From: Gammaproteobacteria bacterium
GTDB lineage: Bacteria > Pseudomonadota > Gammaproteobacteria > Enterobacterales > Kangiellaceae
DNA length: 40,422 nt
Assembly: GCA_013372875.1 (NCBI GenBank)
Contig: JABXIW010000219.1
Coordinates: 1-40,422 of the forward strand
Direction of reading: 5' to 3'
Part shown: positions 28,633 to 38,079 of the stretch, in pieces
How positions within the stretch are numbered: position 1 is the stretch's first letter
How the letters are laid out: each line of letters opens with the position of its first letter
Program-made: the position numbers and the translations under genes
The notes under the pieces: generated by a model
Seen by the model: only the letters and a program-made list of their open reading frames with translations
What the model was told of the DNA's origin: nothing
Databases searched by the model: none

Positions 28633-30789
28633 TCAAGCCACGTTAATAGCGTTTTTACCGCTGTGTTTGGAGTCATAAAGTGCTTTATCTGCTGCATCAA
28701 ATAGCGTTGACATGGTATCGGTTGCGCTGTTCTGAGTAGCTATGCCGACACTAATCGAAAAGTTAATTATGTTTTGCTCATGTTCAAGCACGCTGATTTT
28801 GTTCTTTATTCTATTGATGATTTGTAATGCCATTGGCTGATTACAATGCGGCAAAACCACTAAGAACTCATCACCACCATAGCGACCCATCTGCGCTCCT
28901 GGGGGTAAGTTTTCTTTAAAAGTTGTGGCTAAAAGGGCTAGGCATTGATCGCCAGCTTTATGGCCAAATTGATCGTTAATTAACTTGAAATCATCGAAAT
29001 CAATAAAAGCTATGGATAAAGGCTTATTCTGCTCGAAAGGCATGCTTAGTGTATGCTCAATTAGTGCCTCAATAGCCCCACGATTATAGAGACCTGTGAG
29101 CTTGTCAATTTCAGCTTTGGTTTTAATTTTTCTAAGTGATTCAGCATTTAATAGACAATGAATTAACTCATGGGCATAGCTGTACATAAATTTACGAATG
29201 GCTTTGCGGTCATTAAATTCTGTTCCTAATTCGATCAGACAAGCACTCCATTCATAGTCTCTGACCTGAGCGGGAACTACCATGAACTGACCATTCTTGC
29301 CGTGTATTTTTTTTGCTTGCCCAGACTTGGCAATAAAAGCAATTTGCTTAATGTTTGCCTCTACAATATCGAAGTGTTTGCCGTTTTGATGTCGAGAGTC
29401 ATAAATGGTCTTAATGCCATCATTATTGCTGTATATAACGGCATTTGAATTAACCCCTAGAGTATCTTTAAATTCACTGAAAAATTTGTCGACAATATAT
29501 TGCTGATGATCGACTTCTTCTGACTGGTGGATATGTGAATTTATGTTGCTAAGCAGTTTATTGAAATCTTTTTCTAAACTGTATGCAAAATCGGTTTTGG
29601 CCTTAGCTATTTCTGCGAGATCTTTTTGCCGTTGTAATTGAACCATCCGATCGGCAAGCCCGACCGAGAAAATAAGGGTTTCCAGGAAAACGCCGATAAT
29701 AACACCGAACTGAGTAATAAAGGTTTGTGGCAAAAGATCCCAAATATATAAAAAACGTACAACCGTGAGGGTTAATAATATAGAGAAAGATAAAGTAAAA
29801 AAGATTGCCGGACGATTTTTAAGTTTTATATGTACAGCCATCACTAACAAATATAATGGAACACTAGACAGTCCGATGAGATTAATGATGCCGTAATATT
29901 TTATTGCGTCTTTAAAAAGCACTAAAACCAAAAGTAAGGCCAAGGGATAAGCGATAAGGTAGATACTGATTGCCTTGTCCAATTTTGGCGTAAGCTCAGG
30001 GGTGTTGAGGAAACTTCTAACGAAGCAAGCAAAGAAGAATGAGCTAAGGATAAAAGGCATAATTGCGGTTGCATAATTGTTGGCTATCCAGCTCATACTT
30101 GGATAATGGTTTAATAAACCGCTCATGTTGAATATTAAAATCAACACAAAGGAATGGTAAAGAATGTAATATAAGTAGGCTCGATCTCTGCTGTTAATGT
30201 AGAAAAAGATATTGATAATTACGATCAAGAATATCCCAAACAAGATGGCAGAAAAGAAACTGTTAGTTCTTAAATCTTGCGCCAAAAATTCTGTTAGCTC
30301 CCAAGTTTCAATTTCAACATTAACGTTTCTAAGCTCCCTTATCTGAATATAAAAGTGGCTAGCATCTTTATGCTCAACCAAATCGACCAGTTTGTTTTGG
30401 TTAGTTGCATAGTTTGTATTTGAATAATCGAATCGATGGTGAGTTTGTATCGGTTTAGAGAAATCATTATTTTTATAAACGCGAATCTCATTGATAACAA
30501 ATGGCGCAAGAGCCAATACGGGATGGTTGAGCTCTTTTAACTTCGGGATCTCGACATAAAACCAATGATAAGACTGATCTTCTTGTTGCTTGAGAAGCCT
30601 AGTCCCAGACACCGGCTGAAAGTTTGTTAAGGCAGGGGGGCTGTTTTTAAACTCCGCAGTTGAGCCTTGACCATACTGAAGTGATTGGATTATTTGACTA
30701 TCTGTGTATTTCGGGGATAAAAGTTGCAAGACCCATACTACGAAGATAATGGGTAAAAGGTATAAAACTATTTGTGCAAGGCTTTTCAC
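28633..30789 (-). CDS. Membrane diguanylate cyclase (7TMR-DISM, GGDEF)
   Basis: Enzyme of 718 residues predicted to make the second messenger cyclic di-GMP. Residues 1-20 are a membrane or signal segment; about 40-175 form a periplasmic sensor of the 7TMR-DISM type; about 180-390 contain seven hydrophobic helices; a helical and GAF-like region follows to about 555; the GGDEF domain fills the last 160 residues. The active site GGDEF (638-642) and FDDFKLINDQFGHKAGD are intact, so catalysis is expected. The inhibitory RxxD site is absent: the four residues at its place are PPGA. Translation starts at GTG with a weak ribosome-binding site. The input signal is unknown. It reads in the same direction as rne, which has its own terminator upstream. 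Confidence 0.9.
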   Translation of the reverse strand: MKSLAQIVLYLLPIIFVVWVLQLLSPKYTDSQIIQSLQYGQGSTAEFKNSPPALTNFQPVSGTRLLKQQEDQSYHWFYVEIPKLKELNHPVLALAPFVINEIRVYKNNDFSKPIQTHHRFDYSNTNYATNQNKLVDLVEHKDASHFYIQIRELRNVNVEIETWELTEFLAQDLRTNSFFSAILFGIFLIVIINIFFYINSRDRAYLYYILYHSFVLILIFNMSGLLNHYPSMSWIANNYATAIMPFILSSFFFACFVRSFLNTPELTPKLDKAISIYLIAYPLALLLVLVLFKDAIKYYGIINLIGLSSVPLYLLVMAVHIKLKNRPAIFFTLSFSILLTLTVVRFLYIWDLLPQTFITQFGVIIGVFLETLIFSVGLADRMVQLQRQKDLAEIAKAKTDFAYSLEKDFNKLLSNINSHIHQSEEVDHQQYIVDKFFSEFKDTLGVNSNAVIYSNNDGIKTIYDSRHQNGKHFDIVEANIKQIAFIAKSGQAKKIHGKNGQFMVVPAQVRDYEWSACLIELGTEFNDRKAIRKFMYSYAHELIHCLLNAESLRKIKTKAEIDKLTGLYNRGAIEALIEHTLSMPFEQNKPLSIAFIDFDDFKLINDQFGHKAGDQCLALLATTFKENLPPGAQMGRYGGDEFLVVLPHCNQPMALQIINRIKNKISVLEHEQNIINFSISVGIATQNSATDTMSTLFDAADKALYDSKHSGKNAINVA

Positions 30790-30875
30790 GAGATAAGCGT
30801 TATTTTAACTTATTGATTTTAAATGCTTTGGACAAATATTAACCCAATTATTTAGCGATAGAAAGTATTAAGCCA

Positions 30876-30905
30876 ATAAAAAACCCAGCTTTTGCTGGGC
30901 TTTTT
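30876..30905 (-). terminator. Rho-independent terminator of rne
   Basis: On the minus strand GCCCAGC, a 4-A loop and GCTGGG are followed by TTTTTTATT. The 6-bp GC core (30884-30889 with 30894-30899) is extended by an A/T flank. It lies 20 bases after the rne stop. Confidence 0.85.
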
Positions 30906-30919
30906 AGACTTAGAAGCGC

Positions 30920-33538
30920 TTAGGCTTCAAGGTTTGTTTTGGCTGCCGGGCTTGAGCTTTGATTAATCAAGGCATCTTGAATGCTTTGAGTAATTTGCTC
31001 ATCATCAGCAAAAGTAATTGTATTAAACTCAGCTAATGGTGGCATTGGATCTGAGGTGTTCGCTTTTGCCGCCGGAGCAGAAGCCGAGAAGCCTTTAATT
31101 ACCGGCTTAGCTTTTACTTGTGAGGTGACAGCTGGTTTTTGCTCGTTAGCATCTGTTTTGTTTACAGCTTCGGTCTTAACTTCAACTTTGGGTTGCTCTG
31201 TGATAGCACTAGAAGTATCAGCTGCAGGCTGTTCTGTAACTGCTGCTAAGGTTTCTGCTTTAGGCTCTGTCTCAATGGTATTCTGAACTGGAGTGCTGTT
31301 ACTGCTATCACCGCTATCAGCCATCACAGCTTTAATCGAACGCTCTAAGGATTTTTGTGCTTTATAAATTAGCACTTCCTCAGGTGACGCTTTTGGTTGA
31401 CTGCTTTTCGCTTCGACTGGCTTTTGCGTTTTTTGTTGCGGCTTTTGTTGATCATTGACTTTGCTATCCATCTGCTCAGGCTTCGAACTAGCGGTCACTG
31501 GTGCAACTTGTGCCATGCGCTCTTCACGAGACTTACGCGCAGGTCTCGGCGGATGCTCTGGCTTTTGCGCCTTTGCTGGGCGTTTATTTTGCTGTTGCGG
31601 CTTCTTAGCCTGTTGTTTTTGATGTTGCTTTGGCTGCTGCTTTTGCTTGTTATCTGCAAAATTCTGCTGCTTATTATCTGTAGCTTGCTGATTTTGCTGA
31701 TTGTTGTTTTTTGGGTGTTGACGATGTTTATTGTAATTACGGTTACGATTTTTACCCTGGTAACGATTGTTACGCTGGTTACGACCGCGATTACGATTTT
31801 TATCGCTATGACGAGATTTTTTCTTCTTGTCTTTGCCCGTTAATTTATCCCATAAGCGTTTGAAGAAACCTTCCTTCTTCTTTTGTGGCTTTTTCTTGTG
31901 CTGCTTTTTAGCTTTGGTCTTTTTCGGTGCGACTTGTTCAGTTGGCACTGGCACTGATTGAATTGCCGCTTTTTCAATATTGGCGGCTAGATCAGGATTA
32001 GTCGAGCGAACATATTCCACTTGGCTCGGTGCATCCACTAAGTTATAGCTAGAGCCTTGGTGAGTTTCGTCAGCTTTCACGCGCAGTACTTCGTAGTGGG
32101 GCGTTTCCATGTGCGGATTTGGCACTACGATAATACGTACTTTCTGGCGCTTTTCGATTTGCTCGATTTTACGACGCTTCTCATTTAACAAGAAAGTTGC
32201 TAACTCTACTGGCGCAATCACTTGAACTTCAGCGGTCGATTCTTTCATGGCCTCATCACCCACTAAACGCAAGATCGATAAGCCTAATGAGTCAGTGCCG
32301 CGAATAACGCCATGACCTGTACAACGAGGACAGACGTGCTGGCTTGATTCTTCTAACGATGGACGCAAGCGTTGACGCGACATTTCCAACAAACCGAATT
32401 TAGAAATACGGCCTATTTGGATACGAGCACGATCGCGTTTTACCGAGTCGCGTAGTACGTTTTCCACTTCGCGCTGGTTACGTGGAGGACCCATATCAAT
32501 AAAGTCGATGACTACTAGACCACCGATATCACGCAGTCGTAATTGACGAGCAATCTCTTCAGCCGCTTCTTTATTGGTGTGGAGTGCCGTTTCTTCGATA
32601 TCGCCGCCTTTGGTAGCGCGTGCTGAGTTGATATCAATCGATAACAAGGCTTCGGTTTGGTCAAATACTACTGAGCCGCCTGACGGTAGGCGCACTTCAC
32701 GCTGGAAAGCACTTTCGATTTGGCTCTCAACCTGATAGCGATTAAATAAAGGGATAGTGTCTTGATAAAGCTTTATTTTACGCACAAAGTCAGGACGTTG
32801 CTTCTCGAGTTCTGCTTTGGCTAGTTCATAAATCTCTTTGCGATCAACCAGAATCTCGCCAATGTCTGGGCGCAAATAATCGCGAATGGCGCGGTTGATG
32901 ACATTTGATTCTTGATAAATAAAGAAAGGAGCAGGGCGTTTGTCCGATTCTTCTTTGATTTTGTTCCAGAAGTTTAACAGGTAAGAAAAATCACCATTAA
33001 TCTCCTCGAATTCTTTGCCAACGCCTGCAGTACGGATAATGCAGCCCATACCTTTTGGCACATTGATTTGGCTCATGATGGATTTTAGTTCTTGGCGCTC
33101 TTCACCTTCGATACGACGTGAAATACCACCAGCACGAGCATTGTTAGGCATTAACACCATGTAAGAGCCAGCTAAGCTGATAGAGGTGGTTAAAGCTGCG
33201 CCTTTGTTACCACGCTCCTCTTTGTCAATCTGTACAATTAGCTCTTGGCCTTCTTTTAGCGCATCTTTAATCGTTGGGCGACCACGCGATGGCGGATTGT
33301 GCATATATTCGCGAGCCACTTCTTTTAACGGCAAGAAACCGTGTCTTTCGGCGCCATAATCGACAAAAGCAGCTTCTAAGCTAGGCTCAATACGAGTCAC
33401 TTTGCCTTTGTAAATATTACCTTTTTTCTGCTCGCGACCAGCAAGTTCGATATCTAGATCATATAATCTTTGGCCATCGACCAAAGCAACGCGCATCTCC
33501 TCATTGTGATGAGTGGCGTTAATTAACATTCTTCTCAT
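30920..33538 (-). CDS. rne: Ribonuclease E
   Basis: Essential endoribonuclease for mRNA decay and rRNA/tRNA processing, 872 residues. The start [21 protein letters not shown] matches E. coli RNase E. The S1 domain covers about 35-125; the DNase I-like catalytic domain has its Mg2+ Asp residues in [18 protein letters not shown] and VVIDFIDM (near 300 and 345), and the Zn-link CPRCTGHG follows (near 405). The C-terminal half is a disordered scaffold rich in Lys, Asn, Gln and Arg. In it [13 protein letters not shown] looks like an amphipathic membrane-targeting helix, and the adjacent basic stretch should bind RNA. Degradosome partner sites cannot be assigned. A long 5' leader precedes it and probably carries autoregulation as in E. 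coli. Confidence 0.96.
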   Translation of the reverse strand: MRRMLINATHHNEEMRVALVDGQRLYDLDIELAGREQKKGNIYKGKVTRIEPSLEAAFVDYGAERHGFLPLKEVAREYMHNPPSRGRPTIKDALKEGQELIVQIDKEERGNKGAALTTSISLAGSYMVLMPNNARAGGISRRIEGEERQELKSIMSQINVPKGMGCIIRTAGVGKEFEEINGDFSYLLNFWNKIKEESDKRPAPFFIYQESNVINRAIRDYLRPDIGEILVDRKEIYELAKAELEKQRPDFVRKIKLYQDTIPLFNRYQVESQIESAFQREVRLPSGGSVVFDQTEALLSIDINSARATKGGDIEETALHTNKEAAEEIARQLRLRDIGGLVVIDFIDMGPPRNQREVENVLRDSVKRDRARIQIGRISKFGLLEMSRQRLRPSLEESSQHVCPRCTGHGVIRGTDSLGLSILRLVGDEAMKESTAEVQVIAPVELATFLLNEKRRKIEQIEKRQKVRIIVVPNPHMETPHYEVLRVKADETHQGSSYNLVDAPSQVEYVRSTNPDLAANIEKAAIQSVPVPTEQVAPKKTKAKKQHKKKPQKKKEGFFKRLWDKLTGKDKKKKSRHSDKNRNRGRNQRNNRYQGKNRNRNYNKHRQHPKNNNQQNQQATDNKQQNFADNKQKQQPKQHQKQQAKKPQQQNKRPAKAQKPEHPPRPARKSREERMAQVAPVTASSKPEQMDSKVNDQQKPQQKTQKPVEAKSSQPKASPEEVLIYKAQKSLERSIKAVMADSGDSSNSTPVQNTIETEPKAETLAAVTEQPAADTSSAITEQPKVEVKTEAVNKTDANEQKPAVTSQVKAKPVIKGFSASAPAAKANTSDPMPPLAEFNTITFADDEQITQSIQDALINQSSSPAAKTNLEA

Positions 33539-34160
33539 GAATTGTCTCTCTATTCTTTTTCACAAAGAACGCAAGAGATAGACAGGTGTTTTAATGAAAG
33601 GTAAAAATCAAAAATAACAAACACAGCGTCTTCGAATGAAGAAACCGTGAATTTAAAATTATTTCGCTTGGCTGACCCTTAGATCTAACCTTTTTATATG
33701 AAATATCATATGGTTAACAGCGATACCTCAAGTTGATTTTTACTTTTTAGTGATGGGCTATTTTGTGTCTTATGGTCAATTTCATATCTAAAACCAGCAC
33801 AAAGGAAGCCAATCTAACCGCGCTTATTCGTTCTGATTAAGCCTGTTCTTTATCGCTTAAATCAGTCGCGCTACTACAATCCTGTTATCTCCACATTCGG
33901 ATATAACTTAAAATTATGCTTGGGATTTTTATCGCAGAGCTTTCAATTGGGGTACTTTTTATCCCGCTTATCCTTAAATCAAGGTTGAAAGTTGCTCATC
34001 AAGCCTCGCAATCGGAGCATTTCACTCACGAGCCGCATTATAGCTACTGATACTGGTTTGGGCAATCTTTATTAATGCCATAACTTATTGATTTTAATTA
34101 TAGGCTTGCTGCCGCGATTGGTTCTTTTAGCCCGATCAGATTTGGGGTATAGTGCGCCCC
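33539..34160. promoter_or_regulatory. rne-rluC intergenic region with probable rne leader
   Basis: A 622-bp gap between the divergent rne and rluC genes with no convincing gene. On the minus strand a perfect TATAAT at 34097-34102 could be the rne -10 hexamer (no good -35 is visible), giving a leader of about 550 bases. Within it are small hairpins, for example ATATGA/TCATAT at 33696-33711 and TCTTC/GAAGA near 33635. E. coli rne has a 361-base leader through which RNase E controls its own mRNA; a similar role here is inferred from position and length. On the plus strand a TATAGT hexamer lies at 34148-34153. Confidence 0.5.
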
Positions 34161-35126
34161 ATGAGTGAAGTCTCTTACCCCAAAGTGCAATTTGTCGAAG
34201 TGCAGCCTGAAGAAGCAGGACAGCGGATTGACAATTTCTTAGTGAAAAAACTCAAAGGGGTGCCAAAAAGCCGCATTTATAAGATGTTGCGTAAGGGCGA
34301 AGTTCGAATCAATAAAGGTCGCGTTAAAGCCGAATACAAGATCAATGCGGGTGATTCGGTGCGGATCCCGCCAGTTCGAGTTTCAGAAAGCCAAACCCAT
34401 GTGCCAACTGGTCTGAACAAGGTGCAAAACCTTGAAAACTCGATTTTATACGAGGATGAACGGATCATCGTGCTAAACAAACCTCATGGCATGGCAGTGC
34501 ATGGTGGTAGTGGCATGAGCTATGGTGTGATCGAGGCTTTACGGGCATTAAGACCCAAAGCGCCGTATTTAGAACTGGTGCATCGGCTCGATCGTGATAC
34601 TTCGGGCTGTTTGCTAATTGCCAAGAAACGCAGCGCTTTACGATATTTGCACCAGCAATTGCAAAAAAAGACCATGACCAAACGCTATTGGGCGTTGGTT
34701 AATGGTAACTGGCCAGAAAAATTGAAGCTGGTGGATGCGCCATTGGCGAAGAATCAGGTCAAATCAGGCGAACGTCTGGTCAAAGTCACTGAAGAAGGTA
34801 AGGCTTCAACCACTTCTTTTCGAATTTTAGAAAAATTTAACGATTTTAGCTTAATGTCTGCCGAGCCGATTACTGGTAGAACTCACCAGATTAGAGTACA
34901 TGCGCAATATGTCGGACATGGCTTAGTGGGCGATCCTAAATACGGTGATGATGATATCAATCAAGCGTTAAAAGCCAATAAATTATCCGATAGGTTGTTT
35001 TTGCACGCTTATTCACTGAAATTTAAAGTGACTGTGGACTCCAAAGCGATAACTGTAGAAGCGCCTTTGCCAACCGAGCTGCAAAACACCCTGATCTATT
35101 TACGCAAAGGCAATCGCCTTGGCTAA
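34161..35126 (+). CDS. rluC: 23S rRNA pseudouridine synthase RluC
   Basis: Enzyme that converts uridines 955, 2504 and 2580 (E. coli numbering) of 23S rRNA to pseudouridine. It is 321 residues long with an N-terminal S4 RNA-binding domain (about 15-75, IDNFLVKKLKGVPKSRIYKML) and an RluA-type catalytic domain with HRLDRDTSG. From the ATG at 34161 the catalytic Asp is residue 144, the same number as in E. coli RluC, which supports this start over a GTG three codons earlier. A TATAGT -10-like hexamer lies only 8 bases upstream, so the mRNA may begin at or near the ATG. The last 8 bases overlap the next gene. The divergent rne/rluC order is common in gammaproteobacteria. Confidence 0.94.
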   Translation: MSEVSYPKVQFVEVQPEEAGQRIDNFLVKKLKGVPKSRIYKMLRKGEVRINKGRVKAEYKINAGDSVRIPPVRVSESQTHVPTGLNKVQNLENSILYEDERIIVLNKPHGMAVHGGSGMSYGVIEALRALRPKAPYLELVHRLDRDTSGCLLIAKKRSALRYLHQQLQKKTMTKRYWALVNGNWPEKLKLVDAPLAKNQVKSGERLVKVTEEGKASTTSFRILEKFNDFSLMSAEPITGRTHQIRVHAQYVGHGLVGDPKYGDDDINQALKANKLSDRLFLHAYSLKFKVTVDSKAITVEAPLPTELQNTLIYLRKGNRLG

Positions 35127-35781
35127 GGCTGGCAAGCTCGCCAATATCAAATTGATCGTATTTGATTGGGATGGCACCCTGATGGACTCAACAGGGCGAA
35201 TCGTCTCATCCATGCAACAAGCCGCAAAAGACCTGGGCTTAGCAACGCCAAGTGAACAGGCCGTCAAAAACATCATAGGCTTAGGTCTGACAGAGTGTCT
35301 CAATATTCTGTTCCCAGGTTTAGAATGCCATAAAACCATTTCAGAAGCCTATCGTTATCAATACGTAGAAGCCGATCTAACGCCAACGCCCTTGTTTGAA
35401 GGGGTAGAAGAAGTCTTAACTGAATTGAAAGGTAAAGGTTATCAATTAGCGGTTGCCACAGGAAAAGCGCGACATGGCTTAGATCGAGTGCTCGATGAAT
35501 CTGGTCTACGTAGTTACTTTGCCCATACCATCGCCGCCGATGAAGTGGCAAACGCCAAACCTGCCCCAGATATGCTTGAGTTGTTAATGGATAAAACGCT
35601 AACCCAAGCTAGCCAAATGGTCATGATTGGTGATACAGGTTTTGATCTAGAAATGGCTAAAAGTGCAGGCGCTCATGCCATTGGCGTAACATTTGGCGCT
35701 CAAAGTGAAGAGCAATTGATTCAATATGAACGACAATTGATAGTCGATAATTTTAAAGATATCTTGTCACTATTCGAATAG
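35119..35781 (+). CDS. HAD-superfamily phosphatase (IA, phosphoglycolate phosphatase-like)
   Basis: Cytoplasmic hydrolase of 220 residues. HAD motif I is FDWDGTLMDS (nucleophile Asp16, acid Asp18); motif II Thr is in LAVATGKARHG; motif III Lys is in ANAKPAPDMLELL; motif IV is MIGDTGFDLEMAKSAG. The helical cap between residues about 20 and 85 puts it in subfamily IA, near phosphoglycolate phosphatase and YjjG. Its substrate cannot be named. The TTG start overlaps rluC by 8 bases and has AAAGG about 8 bases upstream, so it is translated from the rluC transcript. The rluC-HAD pairing is frequent in gammaproteobacteria in my memory. Confidence 0.88.
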   Translation: MAKAGKLANIKLIVFDWDGTLMDSTGRIVSSMQQAAKDLGLATPSEQAVKNIIGLGLTECLNILFPGLECHKTISEAYRYQYVEADLTPTPLFEGVEEVLTELKGKGYQLAVATGKARHGLDRVLDESGLRSYFAHTIAADEVANAKPAPDMLELLMDKTLTQASQMVMIGDTGFDLEMAKSAGAHAIGVTFGAQSEEQLIQYERQLIVDNFKDILSLFE

Positions 35782-35823
35782 CTACCTTGTCGTAAAGATA
35801 TATAAATAAAAAAAGGATTGGGG

Positions 35824-37545
35824 ATGAAGCTTAAATTTTGCGGATTACTACTGCTACTTATTTTCACTTGTGCAGTTAAGGCAGAAGAAACTGAAGAAGA
35901 GGAGCTTATAGTGGTTACAGGCTGTGGACCAATGGATCCACTACCTGAAAGCTATAAGAAGGATTTATCTACTGGATTTCAATTATCGGTTGCTTCCAAC
36001 AAGCATATTTACACAGTCGATCATAAAAAGCTTTATCAAATCAGTCGCAAGGAAGTTTTGCTGGAGCAGACTATTGATTTAGCAAGTGATGACAAGGATT
36101 GGATATTCGATGTTGCTTTAAAAAATAAAATACTAGTGGTTTTAGGCTATAGCGTCGAAAACCAGGCTAACAAAATATTACGATATCGATTAACTTCTGG
36201 CGGCTTACAAAAACTTGATGAGTACCGAATAGAATTCCCGCCTAAAGAAAAAGATAGTAAGCAAAGAAACTTTAATGCTCCGCTAGTGGTAAATGACAAA
36301 GCAATATTCTTTAAAAGAAGTTTGTATTTTGATTCCTTTAAGATATACAGGATCTTTAGAGGCCGAGAAGAGCTGGTTCGAGATATTCAACTTGAAAATC
36401 TAGATGGAGAAAATTTTAGTCAAGTAATTCTATTCGCTGATTTATTTAAAACTCAAATTGAATTCAGAGATTTCCCTAATGAAATAAGCTATTCATTGGG
36501 CGAAACTGATGGCTTCAGAGCTTATAGTTTTATTGCTTATGAAGATATAGTTGAGTTTAAAACAAAAATTAGCGCTTATAATGACTATATTTCCTATTTA
36601 ACAGCGCATCATTCGAGTCAAATTGAAAAAGCTACGCCGTATTCATACTTGTTAACTTTTGACTTGATTACTGAGCGATATAAACTCAGAGCGTTTGAGT
36701 CTTTCCCTTTTGAGAACTGGGAGTTGGAGTTAGATTTATATGATAATAATGGAATCGTTCAGAATAAGTTTTATGTTTACGAGAATGATGATTGGGATAG
36801 GGTTTTTAGATTGGAGTTAACTCCAAGCTGGCATACAAAGCGTAAAATACCGCTAATGACATCTTTAGGTGAGCTTTCAGTAGAGTTAGGTGCGTTTGAT
36901 AAAAATTTCCTTTCTATCAGCGACGATTCGCACGAATCAGAAATTTTGAGCACCAAGTTATTTTGGCTTGATGAGTATAACGAGAACCTTAAAGAAGTTG
37001 AATTGAATCAAAGCGTTAACTACATGATGCCTATAGGTAAAAATTTATTAACTAAGGGAAACAGCCTTGATGGTGTATTACAATATAGCCTTATAGATGG
37101 AAAGGATGTAAGGTCTGAATGGGTTCTCAAGTTAGATGACTATGTGGATGCTTTGGCTGATGATGAAGCGCACCAGTTTTTAATACTAGAATCGGATAAA
37201 TACCTAGTGCCGTCATGGGTAGCGCTTAAAAATAAAACAGAGAAAAGCGATCTGATGTTTGATGCAATCGACTTTGATCTCAATGCGTATAACTTGTTAT
37301 TACTTGGTTTGCACAAAAATCAAATGCAAGTAATTGATTCTTATGATTTGAGTGTTTTTGACAATGGTCATTGCCAGGTTCATTGTGATGGAGATCCCGC
37401 AGATTATTGGGATAATCGAAGAATTCTTACTGATAAGAATCAAGTGATTATCTTAAAGGGTTCAATTGTTGATGTGTATGAGTTTGACCGTAATTTTAAA
37501 TATACTAAAAAATCTTTAAATCTACGCAATAGTTATGGCTCTTAA
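35824..37545 (+). CDS. Unrecognised exported protein, possibly propeller-like
   Basis: I do not recognise this 573-residue protein. It has a Sec signal peptide (1-20, KLKFCGLLLLLIFTCAVKA) followed at once by an acidic stretch and ELIVVTG (27-33), which resembles the N-terminal TonB box of TonB-dependent receptors, although no beta-barrel follows. The remainder is rich in short beta-like units such as NKHIYTVDHKKLYQIS and ILRYRLTSGGLQKLDEYRI, suggesting a beta-propeller or similar fold, and is acidic. Two Cys lie close together near the end (GHCQVHCDGDP). I took the ATG at 35824, with AAAAGG 7 bases upstream, over a TTG at 35818. It starts 42 bases after the HAD gene and overlaps yaeQ by 11 bases. 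Periplasmic location is expected. Confidence 0.75.
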   Translation: MKLKFCGLLLLLIFTCAVKAEETEEEELIVVTGCGPMDPLPESYKKDLSTGFQLSVASNKHIYTVDHKKLYQISRKEVLLEQTIDLASDDKDWIFDVALKNKILVVLGYSVENQANKILRYRLTSGGLQKLDEYRIEFPPKEKDSKQRNFNAPLVVNDKAIFFKRSLYFDSFKIYRIFRGREELVRDIQLENLDGENFSQVILFADLFKTQIEFRDFPNEISYSLGETDGFRAYSFIAYEDIVEFKTKISAYNDYISYLTAHHSSQIEKATPYSYLLTFDLITERYKLRAFESFPFENWELELDLYDNNGIVQNKFYVYENDDWDRVFRLELTPSWHTKRKIPLMTSLGELSVELGAFDKNFLSISDDSHESEILSTKLFWLDEYNENLKEVELNQSVNYMMPIGKNLLTKGNSLDGVLQYSLIDGKDVRSEWVLKLDDYVDALADDEAHQFLILESDKYLVPSWVALKNKTEKSDLMFDAIDFDLNAYNLLLLGLHKNQMQVIDSYDLSVFDNGHCQVHCDGDPADYWDNRRILTDKNQVIILKGSIVDVYEFDRNFKYTKKSLNLRNSYGS

Positions 37546-38071
37546 AGCAACGATTTACAAAGCTACCGTTAATATTTCGGATCTGGATACTCATTATTAT
37601 AATGAGTTGAATTTGACCATTGCCCAGCACCCGTCGGAAAGTGATAAGCGGATGATGGTGCGTTTGGTGGCTTACATTTTGAATGTGCAGGAGCGTTTGG
37701 AGTTTACCAAAGGTTTGTCGGAAGAGGGTGAACCTGAGATTTGGGCTAAGAATTACACCGATGATATTGAGCTGTGGATTGAGTTGGGTCGGCCTGATGA
37801 GGCGCGACTGCGCAAAGCGAGCCATAAATCCAAGCAAGTCATTGTTTACACTTACGATGATAACGCCAGCGCCATTTGGTGGAAGAGCAATCACAATAAA
37901 CTCAGGGATTATAAAAATTTATCGGTGTTTTCGATCAATGATGAGCAGGCGGCGGGCATTGAGTCGATGATTGAGCGCACTATGCAGCTGCAAGCCACCA
38001 TTGAAGATGGTCAGTTATGGCTGAGTAATTCTGAAAAGAGTCAGTTGATAGAAGTTGTAAAACTACAATAA
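37535..38071 (+). CDS. yaeQ: YaeQ family protein
   Basis: Cytoplasmic protein of 178 residues matching YaeQ along its full length: MALKATIYKATVNISDLDTHYY at the start, then LTIAQHPSESDKRMMVRLVAYIL, GLSEEGEPEIW, and the IELWIELGRPDEARLRKASH segment. The fold of YaeQ is a PD-(D/E)XK nuclease-like one; the Asp/Glu residues in these segments are where that active site would lie. Its cellular role is not settled (the E. coli protein was once linked to RfaH suppression). The start lies inside the end of the preceding gene and has almost no Shine-Dalgarno sequence, so translation is probably coupled. Confidence 0.92.
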   Translation: MALKATIYKATVNISDLDTHYYNELNLTIAQHPSESDKRMMVRLVAYILNVQERLEFTKGLSEEGEPEIWAKNYTDDIELWIELGRPDEARLRKASHKSKQVIVYTYDDNASAIWWKSNHNKLRDYKNLSVFSINDEQAAGIESMIERTMQLQATIEDGQLWLSNSEKSQLIEVVKLQ

Positions 38072-38079
38072 TTTTTTCG

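Noticed and set aside
31397..31843. 148-codon plus-strand frame rich in Leu, looking like a membrane protein
   Set aside because: It is the antisense reading of the Lys/Gln/Asn-rich tail of RNase E, which turns into Leu/Phe/Val codons.
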